Below, piece by piece: positions 1 to 5,912 of a stretch of DNA of 40,124 nucleotides. Under the pieces are notes generated by a model. That model was not told where the DNA came from. It did not search any database and saw nothing but the letters and a program-made list of their open reading frames with translations. This stretch comes from a virus. Position numbers and translations under genes: made by a program. Numbering within the stretch: position 1 is the stretch's first letter; each line of letters opens with the position of its first letter. The stretch is taken from IMG/VR virus record IMGVR_UViG_3300008107_005172, positions 1-40,124 of that record. One strand, given 5' to 3'.

Positions 1-218
1 TCCTTGATTCAATGTGCGGGGATGGTCAATTTCTATTAGGGGTTGCTAATAGACAATTTGGAAATGCCGACAATATATATGGAATTGATCTTACTCCTGC
101 AAATGTTGATGCTGCTACGAGACGAACTGGATCTAAAAATATAGTATGCGGTGATAGTTTATCATATGAATTCTCTAACATAGAAAAAGACACAAATCCA
201 CTATTTGTGTTCCCTTAA
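1..218 (+). CDS. SAM-dependent methyltransferase, C-terminal part (5' end outside window)
   Basis: The reading frame is open from the window edge (frame starting at base 3) to a stop at 216-218. It shows the SAM-binding motif I, LDSMCGDGQFL, followed by an acidic strand end (YGIDLT) and a GDSL segment that could precede motif IV. This pattern is typical of N6-adenine or other Rossmann-fold DNA methyltransferases. No complete NPPY/F catalytic motif follows; only NPLF is seen just before the stop. Either the protein is unusually short at its C-terminus or the catalytic motif lies upstream as in a permuted enzyme. Substrate is unknown. Confidence 0.6.
   Translation, partial: LDSMCGDGQFLLGVANRQFGNADNIYGIDLTPANVDAATRRTGSKNIVCGDSLSYEFSNIEKDTNPLFVFP
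190..210 (+). terminator. possible hairpin overlapping the methyltransferase stop region
   Basis: ACACAAAT / ATTTGTGT form a perfect 8-bp inverted repeat with a 5-base loop, inside the last codons of the methyltransferase gene and just before the next promoter. There is no clear T-run after it, so a terminator role is only a suggestion. Confidence 0.3.
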
Positions 219-221
219 GGC

Positions 222-250
222 TTGACTTCTGCTGATATATAGTGTAATAT
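222..250 (+). promoter_or_regulatory. sigma70-type promoter for the exonuclease gene
   Basis: TTGACT (222-227), a 17-base spacer, then TAATAT (245-250). Same architecture as the other promoters of the window, with a weaker -10. It lies 28 bases upstream of the exonuclease start. Confidence 0.55.
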
Positions 251-278
251 ATGTATATATTAACAGAGAAAGTACCAC

Positions 279-1214
279 ATGAAATACGCACTGATTGACA
301 CTGCTAACACTTTCTTCCGCGCTCGTCACGTTGCTTCTCGCAATAGTGACACGTGGGAGAAGATTGGCATGGCTATGCATCTTACTATGTCGTCCGTCAA
401 TATGATCGTTCGCCAGTATGGCATTGACCATGTTGTGTTCTGTCTTGAGGGTCGTAGCTGGCGCAAGGAGTTCTATCCCCGCTACAAGGCTCATCGCAAG
501 CTTGACGAAAGCGCAATGACCGAGCGTGAAGTAGAAGAAAATCAGATGTTTTGGGAAACGTATGATGTTTTCACTACTTACTTGCGTGAGAAGACTAACG
601 CTAGCGTATTGCGTGTTCCCAATGCAGAAGCAGACGATATCATTGCCCGCTTCATTGACTTGCATCCTAACGATGAACACTTCATTATTTCTAGTGACAG
701 TGACTTTGTCCAGCTTATCAGCGAGAATGTAAAGCAATACAACGGTGTTGCTAACCAGCTTATCACAATTGATGGTTACTTCAATGATCGCGGTAAGCCC
801 ATCAAGGACAAGAAGACTGGCGAGCCTAAGTTGCTTGAAGACCCTGAGTATTTGCTGTTCAATTCTAAGAACACTATCGGCATTCGTGATGCGTTTGAAG
901 ATCGCGTAAAGCAGGGCTTCAAGTGGAATAACTTTCTCTTGCAGAAGTGGGTCGATCATGAGGGCGTTGAACACCGCGTTAAGGATGATTATGAACGCAA
1001 CCGCACTCTGATTGATCTTCGTGCTATGCCCGACAATATCAAAGAAACCGTAGATAACATCATTAAGAGTGATGTTCGTACTACTACGACTCCGATGGTC
1101 GGCGTACAGCTAATGAAGTTCTGCGGTAAGTATGAGTTGACTAAGATTAGCGAACAGGCTGAAACTTACAGCAAGTGGCTTAACTCCCCGTATAAGGGTG
1201 TACTCAATGGCTGA
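279..1214 (+). CDS. 5'-3' exonuclease / RNase H of the FEN superfamily
   Basis: 311 residues, close to T4 RNase H (305). It carries the FEN/PIN-like metal-binding motifs: LIDTANTFFRARH with Asp7, the CLEGRSWRKEFYPRYKAHRK region, AEADD (Glu117, Asp119, Asp120) and SSDSDF (Asp140, Asp142). The family removes RNA primers and 5' flaps during lagging-strand DNA synthesis, which fits with the phage DNA ligase encoded downstream at 10685. The gene has its own promoter at 222-250 and its 3' end overlaps the next gene by 8 bases. The start is the first ATG, with a weak GAGAAAG ribosome site. Confidence 0.9.
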   Translation: MKYALIDTANTFFRARHVASRNSDTWEKIGMAMHLTMSSVNMIVRQYGIDHVVFCLEGRSWRKEFYPRYKAHRKLDESAMTEREVEENQMFWETYDVFTTYLREKTNASVLRVPNAEADDIIARFIDLHPNDEHFIISSDSDFVQLISENVKQYNGVANQLITIDGYFNDRGKPIKDKKTGEPKLLEDPEYLLFNSKNTIGIRDAFEDRVKQGFKWNNFLLQKWVDHEGVEHRVKDDYERNRTLIDLRAMPDNIKETVDNIIKSDVRTTTTPMVGVQLMKFCGKYELTKISEQAETYSKWLNSPYKGVLNG

Positions 1215-1578
1215 TAGCATTCCGTGGTTCAAAGCATTACAGAGTAAGTCACGTGGTTTCCGTCCTGGTATGGAAATTCATGTCATGACCGCAGGTAGTA
1301 AGACCGGTAAGTCCGTCATTCTTGATTTTGAGAGTGATGATTTTAAGCCTTGGCGTGAGACAATGCGCCCTCACTATGCTGAATATATTGACTTTGATAC
1401 TGGTGAGACATACTGGAAGAAGTTAAGTCGCCTGCCCGCAGCAAGCTGCCTGTATCGTGCTAATAATGTAATTCGTCATAATGAAGACGGAACATATCAG
1501 TACGTAAAAAATCGTAAAGACGGAAATCTTCGGCAGCTAACCGAAGACGAAATTATGTGGGTATTGTTACATGTCTAA
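1207..1578 (+). CDS. hypothetical protein with a P-loop-like motif
   Basis: 123 residues from ATG 1207, which overlaps the exonuclease stop by 8 bases; an in-frame GTG at 1198 is a less likely start. Residues around 30-37 read AGSKTGKS, which satisfies the Walker A pattern A/G-x4-GK-S, but no Walker B or other NTPase motif is visible and the protein is short for a P-loop NTPase. Function unknown. It begins a chain of overlapping genes running to 2318. Confidence 0.75.
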   Translation: MADSIPWFKALQSKSRGFRPGMEIHVMTAGSKTGKSVILDFESDDFKPWRETMRPHYAEYIDFDTGETYWKKLSRLPAASCLYRANNVIRHNEDGTYQYVKNRKDGNLRQLTEDEIMWVLLHV

Positions 1579-1870
1579 AGAAATGTTGTTGTGCAAAGAT
1601 TGTAAACATTCTACTATGCTTCTGGTGGATAGGATTTTCACATTGAATGGTCTTGTGGGGGCACAGGATGTTAACTATAAATGCTCCAAATTTCCACAGA
1701 ATGCGACCGTAGTTGAGAATATGGTTACTGGTCCACAGAAGATAAAGGCTAAACTTCCATACTGTGAAATTACTCGTCGTCATGGTGAATGCGGGCAAAA
1801 TGCAAAGTACTGGCAACCCAAACATAAGAAAGATTTATTTAAAATGCTAACAAAGGAAGAACATGACTGA
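1571..1870 (+). CDS. small Cys-rich protein, probable zinc binder
   Basis: 99 residues. An N-terminal CKDCKHS motif, a central YKCSKFP and a C-terminal YCEITRRHGECGQNAKYWQPK give six cysteines and several histidines in a metal-binding arrangement. Small Cys-rich proteins ending in an AKYWQP-like segment occur in many large phages; function unknown. Overlaps both neighbours by 8 bases (start inside the previous gene, end inside the next), so translation is probably coupled. Confidence 0.8.
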   Translation: MSKEMLLCKDCKHSTMLLVDRIFTLNGLVGAQDVNYKCSKFPQNATVVENMVTGPQKIKAKLPYCEITRRHGECGQNAKYWQPKHKKDLFKMLTKEEHD

Positions 1871-2318
1871 ACTAGTAGCAAAGCCAATCGTTAAAAATCA
1901 GTTTTGGATTGTTACTGACGGCAATAAGAAGGTCGGTAACATTGAAGCAAACAACGCGGGATACGGGGTGCAGATTAACGGCACCTTCCTTCAGTTCAAC
2001 AACACAGATGAATTGAAGAAATCTACTAAGATTCGCTTTGAATCCATTGCAAACACTATCTCAAAGCCCACACATCCATACCCTGAATATCCTACTACAA
2101 AGAGAGTATATAACAGTATCTTGGATATTCAGCGAGGATTGCATCTGTTCACTAAGACTAAAAAGAGCAAGTGTCTTCATGCTGCCGGCTATTTTGTCAT
2201 GGAACAGAATGGTGTCAAGCAAGTAGTATTTTGCCCTAAGTATATCTTTATCCAACGATATTCGTATCAAGGACCGTTTAAAACAGAAGATGAAGCTAAA
2301 AGTGTGATAAATATATAG
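1863..2318 (+). CDS. hypothetical protein
   Basis: 151 residues. Starts 8 bases before the previous stop. The N-terminal half is a probable beta-rich domain (FWIVTDGNKKVGNIEANNAG), followed by a Lys-rich loop and a second beta-rich part ending FIQRYSYQGPFKTEDEAKSVI. The FKTEDEAK ending resembles that of other small phage proteins in this window with an F-x-E-x-D tail. No function recognised. Confidence 0.75.
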   Translation: MTELVAKPIVKNQFWIVTDGNKKVGNIEANNAGYGVQINGTFLQFNNTDELKKSTKIRFESIANTISKPTHPYPEYPTTKRVYNSILDIQRGLHLFTKTKKSKCLHAAGYFVMEQNGVKQVVFCPKYIFIQRYSYQGPFKTEDEAKSVINI

Positions 2319-2321
2319 ATT

Positions 2322-2528
2322 ATGTTACACATTAAGAAGTTTATGGACCGAATGTCCATGGTAGAATCCAAAATGAACAAGGATGTGGTTCTTCCCATTA
2401 TGGACGCCCGCGGGCTTAGAGACGATATTGCTAGGCTTTTGGCTGATTTACACGAACTTTCATCTAACAAAAATGAAGGTTCCGATCAAGCAATTGAACT
2501 AGAAATTAAAGGCGGTTCATTCAAATGA
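2322..2528 (+). CDS. small hypothetical protein, helical
   Basis: 68 residues, predicted largely helical with an acidic and hydrophobic pattern (MLHIKKFMDRMSMVESKMNK). A GATAAATA box at 2306-2313, inside the end of the previous gene, could be a late-type promoter but would give an almost leaderless message. Its stop overlaps the next start (ATGA). Confidence 0.65.
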   Translation: MLHIKKFMDRMSMVESKMNKDVVLPIMDARGLRDDIARLLADLHELSSNKNEGSDQAIELEIKGGSFK

Positions 2529-2836
2529 GCAGAACACAGCCAACTGTACTGGTTGAGTACGTAGACAAGAAGACCTACAAATGTGATCAGATTGTAGAGG
2601 CAGCAGGTATTTGGGCCGTGTTCTACGATGATCAACCTATCAATCTAAAGTCTAGTCATTATCTAGTAAATGACGTTGCTCCTAAATACAAGAAGACCAG
2701 TTTCAGTAACCCTGGACACGCTCGTAACCTTTGTCGCAAACTTAACGCACAGTTTAAGACAGACAAGTTTACTGTAGTGTTTATGAACAGCGGTAGAACG
2801 GTCTACCCCGATGACCTATCCCAAGACCAAAACTGA
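2525..2836 (+). CDS. hypothetical protein
   Basis: 103 residues, starting with an ATGA overlap to the previous gene. Mixed alpha/beta composition, with basic C-terminal third (HARNLCRKLNAQFKTDKFTVVFMNSGR). Not recognised. Confidence 0.7.
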   Translation: MSRTQPTVLVEYVDKKTYKCDQIVEAAGIWAVFYDDQPINLKSSHYLVNDVAPKYKKTSFSNPGHARNLCRKLNAQFKTDKFTVVFMNSGRTVYPDDLSQDQN

Positions 2837-3230
2837 AATAGTAAAATTATTAGTAGATCAGCTAAAAGATGATCCTGACTTTCCATGGAAAGACAAGCCA
2901 TACGATAAAGTAGTGTTTGAATGGTTTGTTACTGGTAGAGCAGGGTCTGGACTACGATTATCAGACGCCGGCAAAGTTGCATTTGAATATGCAAAGATAG
3001 CACATTATGAGTTTGAATTTTCGCCGCCGGGCTTAAAGACTAGAGATATAAATGCCTGGCACAAATATGCATTGGTTCTTGACAAAAAGATTAAATGCCC
3101 CTACTACATCGGTGTAAAACAAGTTGACAAAACTAAGAAACAACCCTACATCAGATTTTATGACAACAAGATAGCAATGATGATGGCCTTATACGGTGAT
3201 CTACAAAGCTACATTGATTCAGTAAAATAG
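2811..3230 (+). CDS. conserved phage-type hypothetical protein
   Basis: 139 residues, with a 26-base overlap to the previous gene. The segment FTGRAGSGLRLSDAG-like (here FVTGRAGSGLRLSDAGKVAF) followed by a YYIGVKQ...KKQPYIRFYDNKIAMMMALYGDL C-terminus is of a type seen in other large phages. Function unknown. It is the last gene before an 81-base gap holding a late-type promoter. Confidence 0.75.
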   Translation: MTYPKTKTEIVKLLVDQLKDDPDFPWKDKPYDKVVFEWFVTGRAGSGLRLSDAGKVAFEYAKIAHYEFEFSPPGLKTRDINAWHKYALVLDKKIKCPYYIGVKQVDKTKKQPYIRFYDNKIAMMMALYGDLQSYIDSVK

Positions 3231-3255
3231 TATTATTTTATGTTCGCAGTTGCAG

Positions 3256-3263
3256 CATAAATA
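3256..3263 (+). promoter_or_regulatory. late-type promoter box (CATAAATA)
   Basis: CATAAATA differs from the T4 late box TATAAATA in one base. It lies in an intergenic gap 49 bases before the EF-hand gene, where no TTGACA promoter is visible. The short motif occurs by chance several times in 40 kb of AT-rich DNA, so position is the main support. Confidence 0.45.
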
Positions 3264-3268
3264 ACATG

Positions 3269-3284
3269 CTTAGCCATTGCTAAG
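3269..3284 (+). other. 5' leader hairpin before the EF-hand gene
   Basis: CTTAGC-catt-GCTAAG, a perfect 6-bp stem with a four-base loop, positioned to form at the very 5' end of a transcript started at the 3256 box. Could stabilise the message. Confidence 0.4.
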
Positions 3285-3311
3285 TTACACAACACACACA
3301 GGAGAAAAATT

Positions 3312-3560
3312 ATGAAGAATATTGCAATTAGCCTTTTAGCGGCTCTCACACTATCGACCCCAGCACTCGCTTCTTGGAAGAGCGATTTGTTTGCTAAGCT
3401 TGATGCAGACAAGAGCGGGGAAATTGCCCTTACTGAATTGACTGGCGCAGGATGCCGCACTCAGCCTAAGCTTTTTAACTATGCTGATAAGGATAACAGC
3501 AAGGGTCTTAGCAAGGCTGAATATTTCAACAACCGAGACCTTCTCGGTCGTTGCAGCTAA
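3312..3560 (+). CDS. secreted EF-hand calcium-binding protein
   Basis: 82 residues. Residues 1-20 form a Sec signal peptide ending in ALA, followed by SWKSDLFAKLDADKSGEIALTEL and YADKDNSKGLSKAEYF. Both 12-residue loops have EF-hand ligands: Asp1, Asp3, Ser5, Gly6, Glu12 in the first, and Asp1, Asp3, Ser5, Glu12 in the second (Lys at the Gly position). Two cysteines (in GAGC and at the C-terminus, GRC) could form a periplasmic disulfide. EF-hand proteins of this kind are common in alphaproteobacterial periplasms, so this looks host-derived. A strong GGAG site precedes the ATG. Probably a calcium sensor or buffer in the periplasm; exact role unknown. Confidence 0.85.
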   Translation: MKNIAISLLAALTLSTPALASWKSDLFAKLDADKSGEIALTELTGAGCRTQPKLFNYADKDNSKGLSKAEYFNNRDLLGRCS

Positions 3561-3572
3561 GGAGTAGGTAAT

Positions 3573-3851
3573 ATGTTGGCTACTTTAATTAATAATACCG
3601 TTGACGCCATCCAAACTTCAAAGAAGATTTTCGTTGATACTTTCGTCAAGCACGAAGGTCTAGCAAAGTCTCTCAATGAGTTTGTAGATGCCCAAACCAA
3701 CTATACAAAGCAAGCAATTGATGCTAGTATGAAAGCTGGTAATGAGGTGTACAAGACTGTCTCTGACAGAACGTTTTACACTGATACCGCAAAGGCTATG
3801 CAAGAATCTGCACAGGCTTTGTTTCACACACAGAAGAAAGAAGGAAAGTAA
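3573..3851 (+). CDS. phasin-like helical protein
   Basis: 92 residues, almost entirely helical, 12 bases after the EF-hand gene with a GGAG site. The segment LAKSLNEFVDAQTNYTKQAIDASMKAGNEVYKTV resembles the amphipathic core of phasins, the proteins that coat polyhydroxyalkanoate granules and that have Q-x-x-Y/F-x-K-x-A-x-E/D-A repeats. Typical phasins are longer (110-190 residues), so it could instead be an unrelated amphipathic helix protein. If a phasin, it might bind host storage granules or membrane surfaces. Confidence 0.55.
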   Translation: MLATLINNTVDAIQTSKKIFVDTFVKHEGLAKSLNEFVDAQTNYTKQAIDASMKAGNEVYKTVSDRTFYTDTAKAMQESAQALFHTQKKEGK

Positions 3852-3949
3852 TGTTTAATCATAATTACATAGTAACTGTTTCGCGGGCTGCACACATGTC
3901 CGTGATAGCGTTATCCGCAGTATGTTTGTACGGCATACTCACACTTTAA
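3851..3949 (+). CDS. very small membrane protein (32 residues)
   Basis: ATG 3851 overlaps the previous stop (TAATG). The product has a short polar N-terminus (MFNHNYIVTVSRAAH) and one hydrophobic segment (SVIALSAVCLYGILTL) that ends the protein. Its tight coupling to the phasin-like gene and complete single membrane span support it as a real gene; function unknown. Confidence 0.5.
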   Translation: MFNHNYIVTVSRAAHMSVIALSAVCLYGILTL

Positions 3950-3961
3950 GGACCATTAACT

Positions 3962-4228
3962 ATGAGCGATAGTAAAATTCCAGGACTTCCTGAGATTAAG
4001 TTCAATAAGAATGGATATGAAATCCGTTCTGATATCTTAGGTCTAGCTGAAAAGCTAGTCATTGAAGAATACAAGGCTAAGTTACTTGGTTGGGAAGTCT
4101 CGCAGAAAAAAGACGAAGAAGGTAAGATTGTTACCAAAGTCTCTGCTCCGGAGTTTCCTGGACTTGATAAGGTCCTTGAGACTGCTCAAAAGATGTATGA
4201 TTTCGTAAATCAAAATCCAAAAAAGTAA
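3962..4228 (+). CDS. hypothetical protein, acidic helical
   Basis: 88 residues, preceded by AAGGA. Composition and pattern (DILGLAEKLVIEEYKAKLLGWEV...LDKVLETAQKMYDFVNQ) suggest a helical soluble protein. It closes the group beginning with the EF-hand gene. A similar protein with MSDSKIPGLPEIKF-like start is not known to me by function. Confidence 0.7.
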   Translation: MSDSKIPGLPEIKFNKNGYEIRSDILGLAEKLVIEEYKAKLLGWEVSQKKDEEGKIVTKVSAPEFPGLDKVLETAQKMYDFVNQNPKK

Positions 4229-4236
4229 AAAAACGG

Positions 4237-4265
4237 TTGACAAAAGGTCTCCTTGGAGCTATAGT
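4237..4265 (+). promoter_or_regulatory. early-type sigma70 promoter
   Basis: TTGACA (4237-4242), 17-base spacer, TATAGT (4260-4265). The leader carries AAGGAGA before the ATG at 4294. Confidence 0.85.
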
Positions 4266-4293
4266 GATAATATAGCTTCTAAGGAGATTTTTT

Positions 4294-4500
4294 ATGGGTA
4301 AGGAAGATTTCATCAGCTACGTGCTTAGTTTCTATAACGGTACAGATGGTATCTACAAGGATGTAGATGCTACTCATGCCGAAGTGATTGATGCTACCCG
4401 TAAGCTTGAATATATGTATCGCAGCAACGGCGATGAACCTGTTTATGACAGTATTGACCGTGAGCGTGTTCGTGACTTTATTCTAGAGAGCCGCAAGTAA
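4294..4500 (+). CDS. small hypothetical protein
   Basis: 68 residues, with an excellent AAGGAG site and its own promoter. Charged, mostly helical (LSFYNGTDGIYKDVDATHAEVIDATRKLEYMY). Its stop TAA shares a base with the next ATG (TAATG). Confidence 0.75.
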   Translation: MGKEDFISYVLSFYNGTDGIYKDVDATHAEVIDATRKLEYMYRSNGDEPVYDSIDRERVRDFILESRK

Positions 4501-4877
4501 TGAAACAGTATTATGTTATTGCAGGGGCAATTGCTATATTGTCTACTACTGCTGGAATGATTTATTTTGCAACACGCAACGATCACTTCAAAAACGCTCC
4601 TACTGAAATTGCAGGATGTAAGGATCCGGCGGTAACTGCGGTAATTCATTCTATTAGAAATTATCCTAATAGTTGGGAAACAGATAATTACCAAATGTGG
4701 CATGATGAAGATGTTAGCATTTGGACTGCAAATGAGGATTATGGCCTATCGCTCACGATGGGAAGTAGTAACGCTAGCCCCGATCACTATGCTATGGACG
4801 ATCAGTGCCGTGCAGTATTATATGACACAACTCAAACTTGGCTTAGGAACACACTCAATGAAAAACTCCGAGGTTAA
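4500..4877 (+). CDS. membrane-anchored or exported small protein
   Basis: 125 residues. A single N-terminal hydrophobic segment (residues about 4-24, YYVIAGAIAILSTTAGMIYF) is followed by a mostly polar domain containing two cysteines (AGCKD and DDQCRAV). This fits a periplasmic domain on a membrane anchor. Not recognised. Overlaps the next gene by 20 bases. Confidence 0.7.
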   Translation: MKQYYVIAGAIAILSTTAGMIYFATRNDHFKNAPTEIAGCKDPAVTAVIHSIRNYPNSWETDNYQMWHDEDVSIWTANEDYGLSLTMGSSNASPDHYAMDDQCRAVLYDTTQTWLRNTLNEKLRG

Positions 4878-5019
4878 TTACAAAGAAGTAGCTGTGCCTG
4901 CAGGTACGTTTCGGATGTACGATGATCGCCCCAACGTGTGGGTAGAAGTTCCGCGTGGCGATGGTTATGCGAATTGGATGGATCGCGGCGCTGCCATGGC
5001 AGCAGAAAGTGAAAAGTAA
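4858..5019 (+). CDS. small hypothetical protein (53 residues)
   Basis: The frame is open upstream to 4702, but that would overlap the previous gene by 176 bases; ATG 4858 (MKNSEVNYKEVAVPAG) fits the tiling of the neighbours. It ends AAMAAESEK with a TAATG junction to the next gene. Confidence 0.6.
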   Translation: MKNSEVNYKEVAVPAGTFRMYDDRPNVWVEVPRGDGYANWMDRGAAMAAESEK

Positions 5020-5327
5020 TGCCTTATACTGTTCTTGATGCTATGCAGGATGAAATTGACTTTCTCCGTGAAATGGCGAAGGTTGAGGAAAAACGTGATA
5101 AATTCATCCTCGTAGGGATTTACCGCGAGATTGCTAACTCTCACCAACGAGTTATCAACCGCGTAAAGAGCGGCGTTGACTATTCTCTTGAAATCGTAGA
5201 TGGTGAAATAAAGAGAGTACATAAGAAGTCCGATCGTAAGACTCTTGAGGAAGAGTATCCTGCACTCAAGAAAGCTGCTGAACAGTACGATCTTGTTAAA
5301 GATTTGGTTGACAGTACTCCAGATTAA
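5019..5327 (+). CDS. hypothetical protein, helical
   Basis: 102 residues, mostly charged helices (DEIDFLREMAKVEEKRDKF...HQRVINRVKSGVDY). Starts at a TAATG overlap. No function recognised. Confidence 0.7.
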   Translation: MPYTVLDAMQDEIDFLREMAKVEEKRDKFILVGIYREIANSHQRVINRVKSGVDYSLEIVDGEIKRVHKKSDRKTLEEEYPALKKAAEQYDLVKDLVDSTPD

Positions 5328-5347
5328 ATAACACAAAGGAAAGAACA

Positions 5348-5551
5348 ATGAAGGAAAATATTTTTAATGCGCTTAAGGCTCACTTTGAGTCTCATATTCT
5401 TAAGCATAAGATGAACGTTGAAATTATGCTTAACAACCCAATGGCAATCCATGAACACACTGATTTCATGGGTGCAGTTGAACTTGAACTTGCACAGATT
5501 GCCGAATACGAAGATAAGCTTGAGGCATTGACCAAACACTTTAATACCTGA
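5348..5551 (+). CDS. small hypothetical helical protein
   Basis: 67 residues, with AAAGGAAAG ahead of ATG. Two helices are likely (NIFNALKAHFESHILKHKMNVEIMLNN and ELELAQIAEYEDKLEALTKHF). Proteins of this size and pattern are frequent in T4-like phages; function unknown. Confidence 0.7.
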   Translation: MKENIFNALKAHFESHILKHKMNVEIMLNNPMAIHEHTDFMGAVELELAQIAEYEDKLEALTKHFNT

Positions 5552-5569
5552 TATTTGGTAATTTTTTGG

Positions 5570-5598
5570 TTGACATTGTTTGCCCATTTTGCTATAAC
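5570..5598 (+). promoter_or_regulatory. early-type sigma70 promoter cassette
   Basis: TTGACA, 17-base spacer TTGTTTGCCCATTTTGC, TATAAC. The same spacer recurs at 26493-26509. A T-run (ATTTTTTGG) sits directly before the -35, and the leader ends in TAGCAAGGAGA. Confidence 0.9.
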
Positions 5599-5623
5599 AA
5601 GATTATAGCAAGGAGACAATGTT

Positions 5624-5845
5624 ATGATTATTATTTCAACTAATAAGTGGACCATCTATTTCAATGGATGGCGTCCCCAAATCGTGAAAACTTGGGTTAG
5701 TGGTCTTGAAACTGCAATCCTCAAGGGAACTCCGGAACAGCAGGTTGAGGAGCTTAAGGTTCGCCTGCGTTATGCAGGGGTCAGCAACAACGTCACTGAC
5801 CCCAATTGGAAGCCAAAAAAGACAAGAAATCGTCGTAAACGGTGA
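5624..5845 (+). CDS. small basic hypothetical protein
   Basis: 73 residues with an AAGGAGA site; the ATG at 5619 is followed by a stop two codons later, so 5624 is the start. It begins MIIISTNKWTIYFNGW and ends in a basic tail (KPKKTRNRRKR), which suggests nucleic-acid contact. Highly promoted. Function unknown. Confidence 0.7.
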   Translation: MIIISTNKWTIYFNGWRPQIVKTWVSGLETAILKGTPEQQVEELKVRLRYAGVSNNVTDPNWKPKKTRNRRKR

Positions 5846-5853
5846 TTTTTTGG

Positions 5854-5882
5854 TTGACTTCGGTTACCCATTTTGCTATAAC
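5854..5882 (+). promoter_or_regulatory. early-type promoter of rIIA
   Basis: TTGACT, 17-base spacer TCGGTTACCCATTTTGC, TATAAC (5877-5882). A GATTTTTTGG T-run precedes the -35. Confidence 0.9.
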
Positions 5883-5912
5883 TAATATATCAAGACAACA
5901 CAGAGGCACACA

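Noticed and set aside
201-974. Minus-strand open frame of 257 codons over the exonuclease
   Set aside because: The + strand encodes a clear FEN-type exonuclease; the antisense frame has no ribosome site or motif.
5619-5627. ATG at 5619 as a start codon
   Set aside because: It is followed by a stop after one further codon; ATG 5624 opens the 73-residue frame.
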